A DNA stretch of 33,828 nucleotides. Origin: Hemicentrotus pulcherrimus. Taxonomy: Eukaryota > Echinodermata > Echinoidea > Camarodonta > Strongylocentrotidae. A program made the translations under genes and the position numbers. The stretch spans positions 147,131-180,958 of the forward strand of contig BEXV01000490.1 in assembly GCA_003118195.1 (NCBI GenBank), in the 5' to 3' direction. A model generated the notes under the pieces. That model was not told the DNA's origin, did not search any database, and saw nothing but the letters and a program-made list of their open reading frames with translations. Shown here in pieces: positions 1-12,500 of this stretch; positions within the stretch are counted from its first letter, which is position 1; every line of letters starts with the position of its first letter.

Positions 1-167
1 TAGGCCCTACAGTTTTATTTCAGTTTTGATTTGGTGAAATATTTGATAATAAAACTATAAATATGAAATAACCTTAGGCTATAGAAAATGATATTATTGC
101 TCACACTTTCCAACACAGTACAACTTAAATATACTCTTATGGTGGTAAAAAAATTAAAAAAATTAAA

Positions 168-229
168 ACATTTTGTATTAAAATGCAAACATTTTGTATT
201 AAAATGCAAACATTTTGTATTAAAATGCA
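168..229. repeat. 21-bp tandem repeat, three copies
   Basis: The unit acattttgtattaaaatgca(a) is repeated head to tail almost without change at 168, 189 and 210. The third copy lacks only its last base. It is a simple minisatellite in non-coding DNA with no sign of function. Confidence 0.85.
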
Positions 230-398
230 CAACTATTCATGCACTGCATAAACTTACCAATTTTTAGAAATATCATTTTTTTCATTGTTTTTTAGAATTG
301 GTCTCCCATTAAAAAAAAATTGAATACATCCTTTATCCTGAGCTTTTCACCCTCTCTCTTTGCCTACCCATTGTCAATCTCCCCTTTTTTTTCCCTCA

Positions 399-520
399 TT
401 AAAGGGGAAGTCCATCCTGATATTAATTCGTGTTTTTTTTTTTTATAGAAGCAGATAATTGAGAAGAATATGTCAGTAAAAAATGAGCAAAATACAATTA
501 AAGTTATGAAAGTTACGAAT
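399..520 (+). mobile_element. Partial MITE end (TTAA-flanked, half element)
   Basis: The sequence begins TTAAAGGGGAAGTCCATCC and continues into TGATATTAA and an A/T-rich body. Its start closely resembles the left end of the foldback element at 15400, where TTAAAAGGGAAAGACCACCC is followed by TGATATTTA. TTAA flanks are typical of piggyBac-type elements. I could not find the matching right end, so this looks like a decayed half copy. The right limit is approximate. Confidence 0.4.
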
Positions 521-2507
521 TGTTGAAGCATGGTCCCCCCAAAAAAAGATCATACATGCAATTATTACATAGAATGATTGCAAATATGTTTTCAAACAAC
601 CCCTGTATGAAACATATCCACTCAATCATCAATAAGCCATGGAGCCATGGATATTCTGTTGTTCTTGGCCATGGTACCATATATGCATTTATTAATGAGA
701 TACATATAAAAGAATCAACCCATCTCTATCTCTGCAGGTATGTTTACACCATTCTGATGTAGAAAAGTATGCATAATTGTGATGAGGGGGAGTATTAAAG
801 GTATAGAATAGTTCTGGTCATGGGATTGCATTGGGAAAGAAACGTTGTGGAATCATCAAAATGATAAGAGATTTGGCCCAGTTTTGGTAAGGTTACAAGC
901 ACTGTAGACAGAAAGATTTATATGGGACTACTCTATTTCTATCCATTCCCGATAGATATAATAATTTACCAAATGTATCAGTTAGTAGGCGGTTTCTCAG
1001 CAAAATTTGTATCAGCACGTATTAGTCAAAACATATTCTTTCACATAAGAGCTTCTGTTTCATTTTTTGAGAGGGGGGCGTTTCCAAATCTGTCTAATAG
1101 TCTCATACAACTTTAATATGAACCATTGTCAATTACTGCATTTGATGATCTGAGTATCAAGCTCAAGTCCTATAAGTTGAAATAAACTCCTCAGTTTTTA
1201 AGAGCACCTAATATGTGTCTTTATGAATGCCAAATAAAAGAATGTTGTTGAGGAGATTTTCATTAAACAGTAGATGTAAAATGTCCCAGGAAAAGGCTAT
1301 CTGTTCGATGGTGTTTCAGCCTTTGACATTAAAGTCAATGAGTAGCTGTTATGATATCTCCCTGTTTCATATTGCCTTTCAGTGGCTTCTCCTCTAGGGT
1401 ATTATACAAATTCATACAGTTATCTTTAAAGATGAGGGAGGTCAAATTCCTGCAAGCTAACACTCCATACAGGTTAATGAATTCAAAGCCCTATGAAGAA
1501 GTTATGATGAAGATCAGCATAATACATCGTATGCATTTCTCACTATTCCCGTGGCAATGTAGGAGGGGCCTATTACTGCCAAGCAAGACCTTTTTGATTT
1601 AGAAGCACATTGGAAATGATGCAGCAAAGTCTTTTTTCAGTATGTTGGTTTCATAAAAGATTTAGTATTGCTATATTTCACCATTAATGTAGTGGGAGGC
1701 ACTAGAGCATCTAAAAATGTCAAACCTATGCTGAAATCTTAAATTGTTCTTTGAAGGTTGATGTCATAATTACCAGTAAAGGGATTTTTACACTACTGAT
1801 GCAAAATTCAAATGTCTAGATTTTGTAGAAGGCTAGTGTTTGTTTTACTGTGAACATCTTATGTAATTACAAAGTATATGTACACTATAGACAGGTGGCT
1901 TTTATAGATAGGTGACCACTTTAATAGACAGGTTTGATCTTGTCCCTCTTCTGGCCCTGATTGATTTCCAAAGCAAAAAAAGCACCTTATTCCTTCTAGA
2001 TTAATTGATATGCTCTGGATAGAATGATATTGTTTTTTATTTTACAAAGCATTCAATCAAAAGCAAGGTTTCATCAACAGGAAACTACAGAAAGTTATTT
2101 CTAGAGAGAAAACACCCTACTTATCAGTTACCAATCTAACTATTTGATCATTCATACATGTATAAGCTTTTAGAACCTTCATTTACATTATAACACCTTC
2201 GCGAGATATCCCCATTTTATAAATAATAAAAGGCTGATGTTGGAGGGGGGTCAGAAAGTGAGAGTTAACAAACTTGCACTTTGTAATCACTGAAAGGCAT
2301 GTATACTCATCAGTATCCAACATATTTCCCTCTCACATAAGTGATGATCTACACTCTGTAACACTTTATGAGTTGAGTAGTCCTTGAAGTTGGTAAGAAG
2401 TCAAGCTCTGTGATCAGTTTTATGTTGAACCTCTATTAAACTTGGACTCTGTGTTTCCAGTGTTAAATCATAACATACATATTCTCTTGCTTTTTTCTTT
2501 GTGACAG

Positions 2508-2814
2508 ACTTCTTGAAGACAGACTAAGAGAAATGGGGCAGCAGAACTCAAGGGAGGGAACCCCATCACCCATCCCTTCAGACTCTGGAGTATTAGGAAA
2601 GGGATCCTCCTCACCCTCACATCTCACCCACTCTGGAGTTCACTCACCATCTCCAAAGACATCTGCCTCAAATCCCACCGCTGCCACCGAACTTATCATT
2701 GGCTCTGAGAAGAAACTGGAGCATGGAACTCCTGCCTCTGTCGAAACCTCAACGCACTCATCAGATTTTGCAGAGTACAAGCACAAGCTTGAAAGGAGGA
2801 AGCGCAAACCAGCC
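2508..2814 (+). CDS. Internal exon of an unrecognised acidic nuclear protein
   Basis: A pyrimidine-rich acceptor ending in gtgacag precedes 2508, and a consensus donor GTAAGT begins at 2815. The frame is open from the first base: one base completes a split codon, then LLEDRLREMGQQ follows. Coding therefore probably continues from an upstream exon rather than starting at the ATG at 2533, although that ATG could serve as an alternative start. The exon encodes a short charged helix-like stretch, then a Ser/Pro/Thr-rich region (SREGTPSPIP, HSGVHSPSP) and ends in a basic stretch (ERRKRKPA). It ends exactly on a codon boundary and joins in phase to the exon at 3372. I do not recognise the family. 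Confidence 0.7.
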
Positions 2815-3371
2815 GTAAGTGCTCCAATTTGATTCACATGGTGATGTTGCTGTGTTTTTTTCTTTTAGTGTATACGCAGAAGTAGCAGAAGGTATAGGCA
2901 AAGCATTCTCAATATATTATTTGATTTTTTAAAATTATTTTTTTTGCTATTTCAAGCATGGTTGTTATGATAAATGTCCCTATGAAAACAAACTTGTATG
3001 CAAACAATCTGGATATATTTTTCATTAGAAATGTTTGATGACAAAGGCAAAGTTAGGTTTAATAGAATTGATTAATTGGAATTGAAAATAGTTTGCAAGC
3101 TTAACAAATATATCAGTTTAATGTTCCATGTATGTTCACACGATAAAATATTACCAGTATGCACTGAGGATATGATAATTGATTACCAGCAAGAACAACA
3201 TGAGATTTATTATCAAATAAGAATGTACGTACACAACAAAGATATCATTGAACCTAATTTTTCTGTTGGGTTACCTGTTTATAAAGATATATGCATATTT
3301 ACTAAGCATAAATGTATGTATAGCATGAAGGATATTGTACATAATAGCATATTGCCTTTTTTACATTCTAG
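2815..3371 (+). other. Intron between the two coding exons
   Basis: GTAAGT at 2815 and a T-rich tract ending acattctag at 3371 define a 557-bp AT-rich intron. A 108-codon open frame inside it (3076-3402) runs across the acceptor and has no recognisable motif, so I treat it as chance. Confidence 0.75.
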
Positions 3372-5732
3372 GTTGAGCACCATGATACAGCCATCAAGGT
3401 AGCAAAGACAGCCAGTGAGAGCGAGGGAAGAAGTGACTCCGAAACCTCCAAGCAGGCTTCCTCAGGAAAGTCCTAAGCAGATGAACCTGTCGTGACCGGA
3501 GCCAGCCAAGTGGCATGTGTGCCAATATCCACTGACCAAAAGGATGGGCAAAAGCAGGATGCGATCATCCAGCGCCAGGATGTGATTGTGACACCTCGCA
3601 GTCAGTCTCAGCGCTCCTCTGAAGCCTTTCATGGAGCCTGTGGAGAAGAGGCAATGGACTTATCAGTTCGACCTACAAAGGACTCATTTATGGAAGGATT
3701 TGGTCATGACCATGTAGGTCAGAGAAATTTGTCGTCGGCTAATGATAGGGATCCTTCTCATCCAAATTATCAATCCACCTTGAGAAGAGAAAGAGGGCCT
3801 GGGCATGTAGGAGTGTATGATAGTTCAGATCTCTCTGATGGAAGTCTACAGTGTGTATCCCCACAGCCTAGCTTGAACAATAACAAAGTATCCTCCAATG
3901 ATTCTGTGTCAGACTTTGACAGCTGTTCAGGGTCTCCTATGAACATCGTGCCGCAGGGTGGGCAAAGCAGGGAAGAGCTGGATAATGCATTGAACTCTCC
4001 TAAGGCTGGGGCCAACATCGGTGGAATAGAGTCCATTGTCCAGAGGTTGCATCAGGTGAAGTCTGAAACACCCTCAAGGTCTGATAGTGAGGATGAAAGC
4101 GACTACTATGCTGTCACCTTCAAGGACCTCATTGCTCGCACAATCTCAAGATGTGACCGCTATGGCAAGACACAGCCACGTGGTAAACGTAAGCGAGCTT
4201 CAAGGACATCGTCTGAGCTCAATGCAGCAAGAAAAGAGGAGATCATGGCAGCCAAGAAGCTCCTTGAGAGAGTCAGTAAGAATAAAAGAGACAAATTCAA
4301 GTTAACTATCAATTGCAGTACTGATGGGAGTGAGCATGTCAGGAATGCTGCTGCTTCTGAAGCAATTGCGACCTTGGTGCGAAGCGTCTGGCACAAGGAG
4401 AATCCAAAACCAATTGGACAGGTGATTAAAGAAATGGTTGCAAAACGATTAGCAGACCAAGAAGGAGAAGAGAATGACCCTACGGCCATTGGACAGTCTA
4501 AACGAAAAGGACCTATGACAATCAAGGACATCTTGAATAGCAGGAGTGACAATGTAGTGGAAGAATATAATAGAAGTGCTAAAGATAACGAAGGTGAAGT
4601 TGAAGTGGAATTACTAGTAGTCTCTGATGATGGTATGAAAGAAGAAATAGAGGATGAGGCAGACGCTGCTCTATCTGCTGCAGAGACTCTCAAGAAAATG
4701 GCCAAGAGCAATGAGAAACGTGACGAGAACTATGCAGACACTGTATCAGTCATACCAGCTGGTCAACAGAAATGCCGGGAATCTGCAGTGTCCGAGAAGG
4801 CCATTGATGTCAAGACCAAACTTTCAAAGGAAAGAGATGGTAATGATGACGACTCTGATGATGAGGATCTGTCCATCGATCATGAGCAAAGGAAAAAAGT
4901 AAAGAGGAGAAATCGGAAGAAAAACATTAGATTGATGAAAATGTCTGAGAAAGGAATCAAGTTGAATGAAGATGAGACTGTTTCTAGTGTTCCAGGACAA
5001 AAGGGGCTCAAGGAGATCAGTCAGAAAGTGGATACCTCTGACAGCAGAGGAAATGAGTGTCTGCCTGTTAACAAGAAAGACACAGAGACTCTAGTACACT
5101 CACCTGATCAAGAGGTTACCCAATGGCCTGCAGAAGCTGTGAAGATGAAGGGTTCTGTTGCTGAGAATGTGGTTCAGATGTCTGGTGATGTGGGAATGCG
5201 AACAATGAGGTCCCTTGTGGAGAATATTCAGGATGAGGATGAAGAGGTTGATGTTGTCATGGAAACCAAAGAAATTCCTCGCCCCAGGAAGGAACGTACG
5301 GCCAGTCCCAAGAGCACGCTGTCAGAGAGTATTCCAGCTCCTAAAAAAGAGCCCCTAAAACCTGTTGTCATTTCTCATAGCATTTCTCAGATATTAGAAC
5401 AGAAAGGTACCACCAGCTCAGTAGATAATAGAGGTAGGTGTAGTAGTAGAAGTAATAGCGTAATATCAGCAACCCACAACCCAGTCCAAGTAGAACCAAA
5501 CATAGCATATGAATCCCCTATCAACGATCAAGTAGCCCAAGGTCTTAGAGAGCCTGGTAAATCAAGTTCAGTTGTAGGGTTGGAAAGAACTGATGAAAAG
5601 GTGGACGAAGAGAGCACAGGAGAAGGAGGACAAGGGGAGATCAAGTCGATGAGCACCGCAACCGAGTTTCTCATTAGGATTGCCCTCATGCAGAATGATG
5701 GCAGTAGACAAGGAGTAGTAGAAACTAAATAA
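3372..5732 (+). CDS. Terminal exon of an acidic nuclear regulator with CtBP- and eh1-like motifs; in-frame TAA at 3474
   Basis: Read in phase from the acceptor at 3372, the exon gives 34 codons (VEHHDTAIKVAK..., ending SSGKS). A TAA follows at 3474-3476, and then 752 more open codons in the same frame run to the stop at 5730-5732. The protein is hydrophilic and rich in Ser, Glu and Lys. Counting residues from the GTG at 3492, visible features are: AMDLSVRP (54-61), close to the PxDLSxR motif that binds the corepressor CtBP; RGKRKRASR (230-238) and KKVKRRNRKK (468-477), likely nuclear localisation signals; an acidic block DDDSDDED (452-459); HSISQIL (629-635), a good match to the eh1 motif recruiting Groucho/TLE; and related segments TFKDLIA (209-215) and MTIKDIL (342-348). 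There is a possibly helical conserved-looking block at about 208-325. I see no DNA-binding domain, which may lie in upstream exons. A role in transcriptional repression is inference from short motifs. The TAA may be an assembly error, a polymorphism or a real break. Confidence 0.65.
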
Positions 5733-7780
5733 CAACATACCTCTTTGGTATGGCAAACTAGAGACTTTTTTTGGTAAAATTGCTTTGATTTGATTGCACC
5801 AGTAAGAATTCTCCGTGGGTGAGCAAGCATGTATTAAACATAGCCACACCTTGGGAGTATAGCCAGGAATTGGCATTCATTCTATCATGCTTCTCATTCT
5901 CTTTCTACTGAGGTCATGTAGAGGATTACAACAAAAAAATTGTTTTAATGTCTATTAAAATTGACATGGTCCTCTCCATATCAATTATGCCAAATTTTTT
6001 TTTTAAAGGAAAGTGGACATTCCACTAATTGGAGACATATTGGATACTTTACCGTTCGGCTGCATCACACTGTATTGTCCCCCATGTTAAAGATATATAG
6101 AGTGTTACAATAACATCATGGTTCCTTTTTAGGGCCAACTCATCTTCACAATATGGATATGTACTTCATCCTTGTTACATTGACAGTATGAGATTTATTA
6201 TCTTCTCATCAAGAGCATCTAGATTTCCTTGAAAGACTGTTTCCATTTATTTCCCAGATACTGGAACAACTGTACTGGTTAATCATGCATATATTTGTGT
6301 ATACATACATGCATGTTGTTAGATCCTGGCTTTCAATCATGCTACAAAATTCTAGGAAAAAAAGAAAACACAGTGTGAAAAGGAAAGTAGTAACTTTTGA
6401 GCCACTTTGATCTTAATTTTATAATCTGTAAGATAGGTGTCTTTGAAGATCTTTACTTGTATGTGACATAGAAGTATAAACCCTCTAACTGTTTATGATT
6501 TCATAGGTAAAGTATAGTAGTATGAGTAGTGGTAAGAACAATATTTATATAAAAAAGTTTGACTGGGGCCAGTGACCCAGCAGAAGAATAGGAGCCTTAG
6601 AAAAAGATTTAGTGATTCAATAACGGTATCCTAAAAGTAAATTTATGAATTCCAAAGGATACAATCATGTGGCTTTACAAAAATAAATAAATACAATTAG
6701 ATGCGTGTACTTAAAATTTCAGGATCAATCTCAAATCCAAAGAAAAAAGCCTTTGATTGACCTAGAGCAAGTCAACTGAAAAGAAATGCAGGAGAAAAGG
6801 AGGTGAATTTTGTACATTATGTAATATTTTTCTTCAAAGTTTGACTTGTTGATGATTTGATAAATTGATGAAGATGAGATGAGATGAATGAATGCCTTAT
6901 AGGGTGTGGTTTATTTGAACCATGACCTTACCTGATAAAATATTTTGTAGATAATTTTTAAAAAATCACTGTAATGTACAAAGTGTATCTTAAGAAAAAT
7001 CACACAGATATACCAAAGAGATTGCGTATGCAGAGTTTCACATGATCAAGTATTGTCACATGATTGGTAGTAGTCACATGGTTGTAGTATGTGATCAAGT
7101 TGTCTTGTATGGTCAGATTGTCATATGATCAGGTGTTGTCAAATTGAGTGTTTGTCATATCAGGTTTGTCACATCACCAACATTTTTGGTCACATCACCA
7201 ACATTTTTGGTCACATGATCATGTCAGGTGATTAGTCTTGACAAATTCTTTTTTTTTCTTGAACAAAAACGAAACAGAACATTTTCTTATAAATGATTTT
7301 GAAGAACATTAATACTCGATATATTTATGTTCCATATATCATCAGTTGTGGACAGATTCTGTGTTAATAATGAATTTGTAAAGCTTATTGTTTTTAAATT
7401 ATGGCAAGATATGTAACTTGTTTATACAGAGCAGTATTATTTGTTCCTCTCATTGGACTTTCAGAGGGTGCTTTCTTTGTCCCAGTATGTTCATGCTCTT
7501 TTGAAAATGTCCAATTATAAAGCGTTATTCATGAAAATTGTTTTCATCATCAGATGGAAATACCTCAGGCCTTTTTTCCATTGATTGTTATCTTATCACA
7601 ACACACAATACATAATATTATGAGGACTAGATGTGGGGTGAAATTAAACAAAAAATCAAAAACATGCATATAAAGAAATGTGGAATATTTCAGATCGAGA
7701 TAACTGTCAGCAATGCTAGCCCAATAATTTTTAGGCTCATATATATAGGTAAGCTCATTGAAAAACAGGGCTCTCTCTAA
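5733..7780. other. 3' UTR/flank; no gene seen
   Basis: AT-rich sequence after the stop at 5732, without a supportable coding exon. AATAAA at 6682 and again at 6686 on the + strand could serve as a polyadenylation signal about 950 bp past the stop, but nothing confirms it. The degraded satellite at 7038-7240 is listed separately. Confidence 0.4.
7038..7240. repeat. Degenerate satellite rich in CACATGATCA-like words
   Basis: Variants of TTGTCACATGATCA occur repeatedly (for example at 7038, 7056, 7073, 7120 and 7209), separated by about 17-25 bases. An exact direct duplication of gtcacatcaccaacattttt lies near 7169 and 7190. Many words are palindromic or near-palindromic (CATATG, TGATCA). This looks like a minisatellite that has diverged and recently re-duplicated one unit. 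Confidence 0.6.
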
Positions 7781-7796
7781 CACTATAGAGTGACTG

Positions 7797-7950
7797 TGGT
7801 CAAGTGGACAAGACCCCTGACTTCAGATCCAAAGGTCAGGGTTCAAGTCCCTGCAACTTCATGAACGTCCATGGCAAGATATTAATTCATAATTACCGCA
7901 CACAGTACCTGGAAGGAGATTTCTTTGAAATAATATTTGCCGAAGCTGAA
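7797..7950 (+). mobile_element. tRNA-derived SINE fragment with A and B boxes
   Basis: TGGTCAAGTGGA (7797-7808) matches the RNA polymerase III A box at about 10 of 12 positions, and GGTTCAAGTCC (7840-7850) is a perfect B box. The B box sits in a perfect T-arm: CAGGG, a 7-base loop, then CCCTG (7837-7853). The 3' acceptor strand (caacttc) has no partner upstream and the anticodon arm does not fold normally, so this is not a working tRNA gene. A non-tRNA tail follows, as in SINEs. The right edge is a guess. Confidence 0.6.
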
Positions 7951-9463
7951 GCCCTAATGTCAAAGCTTTCTTCATCCACATAGCACTGTCATGTGAAATG
8001 CACTCAAGAATTGAATGTTATTATGGTTATTACATAATTATTATTCAACTTCCCATTTTGATTCTTGAATCTTTCCCTGATGACATAGGTGATGTTTTTT
8101 GGTTTGAAGTAAGTTCTGTATTGCAGGTTGGTTGTATGTCTCAAGACCATGATCGTTTCTAGTCAGATTGCTATGTTTTGGAGTTGTCCATGATGCAAGT
8201 GATACGATCATGTAGTAATTGTGATGAATAAATACATTGTATGTAAGTATGTATGTACATTTGGAAATGGAAATATTGTTGAAAGGAATCAAAGTTGTAC
8301 AGTGCACATTGTAAACATTCGGTGCTTTTGAAATTTGAATCGATGCAAAATTAGTTACCGGTAGACAGACCTGAGAATTTTGAATGCAGTGAATTTTAGT
8401 TTACTGAATGAAGATATCTTGTATGCATCTGGTTGAAATGATTAGGATATGTACAGATGGATCGGGCAACCTTAATTTGTCTCAATGACCAGATCTCCTA
8501 TTCTTGCAAAATGAATAATCTTCTCTAGGGTATTCATGCACTTCCAGAGAAAGAAGTTTNGGGGGGGGAGGATGGTTTTACCCTGTGTTTTACCCATGTA
8601 TGACACTAAACGGAGTAACTTTTCCTTTGTATGCAAACCAAGTATTTGAATACTTGATAGTATCTGCTTGGCTTTCCACAGAGTTACTCACGTGTATGTA
8701 CATGTGTATTCTCTTAACAAGAATCCTGTGATATCAAAGCTTAACATTTTGATAGGGTATTGCTAGAACACAGGAGTAAATTTGCACTGCATTGTTACAC
8801 AACCCAGTTGGTAAATATTAGTTTCAACTAGGGTTTGGACTTAGTAATTTGGGCATTCTATGGAAATATTATATGTGCAGTATTTTTGACATGCCTTGAA
8901 TCAGGATAGATGAATTTGGATACTTATCTAATATGCCATTGTAATAATCAATTTAAAGGATAACAAGGCTTACACTATTGATACACTAAAACAAATGGGT
9001 ATCATGGCAAATATACAGAATTTAAATACTTGAATTAGGGTCTATTCCTGGATATTCTTCCACACAATTTGGTGCTCGAATCTCTTTCCTCTATCCACCA
9101 CTCACTAAAACATTCTTACTCTTTTGATAAAAAAGAATGTCCTTATGTTTTAGAATTACTTGGTAATAACTTGGAAATGCATTCTCGGCAATTTATCACA
9201 AAAATAATGTTTATTTATAACTTGTAACTTGCATTGAATGTGCACTGTACCTATTTTCTGAAATATTTTGTGCAGGAAATAAGCTCTCTTTTCTATTTAT
9301 TGGATATTTATGTTGTGGGAGTTGTGTATAAAGCTATTTGTTTCTTCTCATGTATCCACAGTTCTGTATGCGTTGAACTGTCCAAATGTTTTGTTATTGA
9401 AATGAGTTAAAGTTCAGTTTAAGGATTACAATGTTTTTGTTCCATCTCTTAATGCAGTATTTG

Positions 9464-9470
<7 letters not shown>
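7951..9470. other. Non-coding stretch, nothing recognised
   Basis: I see no exon with splice sites, no RNA gene and no clear repeat here. One N at 8560 next to a run of eight G marks an uncertain base or contig join. Confidence 0.45.
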
Positions 9471-9519
<49 letters not shown>

Positions 9520-9520
9520 C
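9470..9520. repeat. CT/GA dinucleotide microsatellite
   Basis: About 50 bases of nearly pure (CT)n are interrupted once by a TTT. The Glu-Arg-rich open frame read from the other strand is a by-product of this repeat. Confidence 0.95.
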
Positions 9521-12500
9521 ACATTGCACACCACATGTATCTGTCTCCGTCTTTCTTCTGAGGAAAGAAAATATACTCCGTTCATTTTATCAAATTGAAA
9601 CATGGAGGGCAATTGCATCACAACCAAAATTAAATTTTCGATTGAAAATGATCATGCTTCAGTCTAAAGACGATGGACAGTTTAAATGGACTACTAAACA
9701 TTGCAGATAAGCAGTAGAGTATTACAAGCTGAGTATTATGTATATAATGATGTGAAGTTGGAGAGTAATAGACTGTTATGAATATGTGTATGTTGTAATA
9801 CTTGGCTGTGACTAGTCATTGTGAACTGTGCCAGCGAGTATCGGTATTGTTGAACATAGAAATGGAGCTTCAGTTTATTGATGGTGGTAAAGCATAGTGG
9901 TAAAGCAAGAGATGAAAGTTGTGATGGGCCTTTGCCGTAAAGATTCTCTGGAGCTAAACAAATTAAAGTCGACTTCTCAACTGGCAAGAATGAAATAGCC
10001 TGAAACCCTAGTTGTAAACATTGGTCATTTTCGGGTGTTCCTTTAGTTATAAATGTCGTCTACCCATGATGTGTTTACCCATTAGTGCTGAATGAGCACA
10101 TATTTCTGGATGAGCAAAATCTTTATCAAAACTATTCAAATTAATACTTTCTTGCTCTCAGAATTTGTGTGGAGTGAAAAAAACCCACTTTGATTCTAAT
10201 AGTAATGAGCACTAAAGTGAATTAAAAAAAACAACCAAGTAATATTATTAAAATCTTCATTGCAAGAATGTAACTCTTATTGTTTGGACTGTTCAGTTTA
10301 TATATATATGATCAAATTTATTGAGACTACTTTCAGGAAGGATGCTGTAGATGACTTGCTGACACTTACCTAACATGGCAACAGCTAATGTACACATCAG
10401 CCTCAGCTAATAGCAGGTTTCATAAATACCTCATCACACACTCAGGGGAGAAAAGTCTATGAATCTGATTACATTTGAAAACTCCCATTATTATCATCAT
10501 GTACATGTATTATGTAATTTTAAAGGGAAAAAAACAGAGGAGAGATTTCTATTTGACATAAATATTCACACAACCAGTATTATTTTGCGATAGTATCATA
10601 GCACGCACCTTCCTAATTGCAGCACGCTATTATAACTTTAAAAGGGTTTGATTCTTATAGATTTATGATATGCCCCCATATTGATGAGTGCGTATGTCGG
10701 AAAACATGTGACGCCTCTGATCACTGCCTATATTACAGTTTATCACATTTTGAAGTACTCCACATTTCATGCTCATTTGAGAAGCCTTAAACTATCAGCA
10801 ACCTTCGTTACATGGAAAGGTGGGTGTGGGCAGAAGATAAGAGATGTTGAAAGTCCTCATGAACAGGTGTCCTTGTATCATCAATTGTTATCGGAAAGAT
10901 GTGGAAGTGCAGACATGAATTTGAGTAGATGGGTCCACTTCAGCTTTGAATATTTGTGATGTAATGTAACCCTTGATTGTCACTGGTTTTCTTTCAAATG
11001 GTATTTTTCTAGCTGGGATATCATGATGGAGGTTGATTGTATTTTGAGTTCTAGAAGTTTAAGATAAAATGTACATAACATGAAGGCAAGAATTCAGAAC
11101 AATAGAAGGAACATTTAGGCACCATGAAAAGACATTGCAAGATGACAAGAAAATGCGTTTCCTTACAACATCAAAGTCCATGGGTTATTGGAAAGATATT
11201 CATGATGGTAAACAAACAAAAATGAGTATTATGTTGTCTTCTGTTTCAATTTTTGCCATCTTGCCTTTAAAGATTTATGATTGTTACTAATAAACGAGAC
11301 AGAATGTTGTTCTGATAACTCTCTTGAACTACGCTTGGATACTTGTGTTTTTGAGCATTTGTTGTTTGGTTTAGTGACATGTTTAAGACTTGTTTAACAG
11401 GGTAGGTGTGTTGAGAAGTGACAAGAGTACAAGCAGGATAACCTAGGTCACAATGATGTTCCTGGTGACCTTAACATTTATGTTAAGTGGAAAGTCGATA
11501 AAAGTTAGAAGAGCTCAAATAACATAGCTACCACGTCATAGTGGAGATGAAGAAAGGGAGAGAAAGAGGAGAAGAGATGTATGAGAGATTGGGATAACAA
11601 TCAAGGAAGAGTATCCGTAGAATGAAAAATGCCTTAATATAAACAAGATTAAGATTGTTGAATTGGTATAAAATCACATTTAAACAAAATGTCTATTGGG
11701 AGGAGAAATGGATGGGTAAAGAAATGAAATGGAGCGAGAGAGAATAGCATGCATATAGTGAGAGCTAGAGATGGAGAATACGGGTCAAATTTTGAAGGCA
11801 TATTGATAGTAAGAAAAACGGGAAACGGTCCAAACTGCCACAGAAAATTATTATTAAATTGTTGAACCATAGTTACATTGTACCATGGAGGTCGCAAGTG
11901 AAAAATGAAAGATTGACAAAGCACACGAGATACAGCTCTTACTTTACTACTTTATCATTAATAGATATACAGCACATGCCCAGGCGACGACCAAACCCTA
12001 CACCTAACTCTAAACCTAAGCCATTTGCAACCCTACCTTGCATCTGTGATGAAATAAAGCCTAGAGTAATTGTCGCCGGAGCATATGTTGAAGCACCATC
12101 AATAACAGCCCCTCAATAAATAAAACAACATCACAAACATACCATTCTGATGCAGAAATTAAATAAGTTTATTGGAAGGACTTTGCATTTGTTATGAATA
12201 TAAAATTGGAGCTGTTGCATTGTCAGGTTATACTAGGTACAATGACTAATCTATTTGAATCACTACTATGAAAACCATTACATAACACAATCCAATACAA
12301 ACAAACAAGGTGATCAAATCAATCGATCACATTACACATTACGATATTTAACATACAGTATGACATTGGGTGGTAACAAAGATATGTATGTATTGGGCAA
12401 GAATAGACATTATTTGAATATATATTGAAATTTAAATTATTAAAAAATTACATTCTTTGATGGCAGGCATTTTTCTAAGAAAATGTAGTTACTCTGAACA

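Larger units (their letters stand above)
1..2507. other. No gene recognised; upstream/intronic DNA of the 2508-5732 gene
   Basis: I found no convincing coding exon here. The short open frames are AT-rich and have no recognisable domains. The first supported exon begins at 2508 in the middle of a codon, so this stretch is probably the intron before that exon, possibly with earlier exons outside the window. It contains a 21-bp tandem repeat near 168 and one end of a TTAA-flanked MITE at 399, listed separately. Confidence 0.5.

Noticed and set aside
3076..3402. 108-codon open frame on the + strand
   Set aside because: It lies in the intron, crosses the 3371 acceptor in another frame, and has AT-rich chance-like composition with no domain.
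3492..3494. GTG at 3492 as the start of the 746-residue product
   Set aside because: Nuclear genes of animals rarely start at GTG, and the same frame continues upstream past the TAA to a good splice acceptor.
4160..4711. 183-codon antisense open frame
   Set aside because: It is a shadow of the Ser/Glu/Lys-rich exon on the + strand, a Leu/Ser-rich translation without motifs.
7797..7870. Functional tRNA gene
   Set aside because: The acceptor stem and anticodon arm do not pair; only the pol III boxes and T-arm are sound.
9394..9627. Glu/Arg-repeat protein on the minus strand
   Set aside because: The ERERER run is the translation of the CT/GA microsatellite.
11859..12119. 86-codon + strand open frame
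   Set aside because: It has no domain, no splice sites and no support beyond length; expected by chance.
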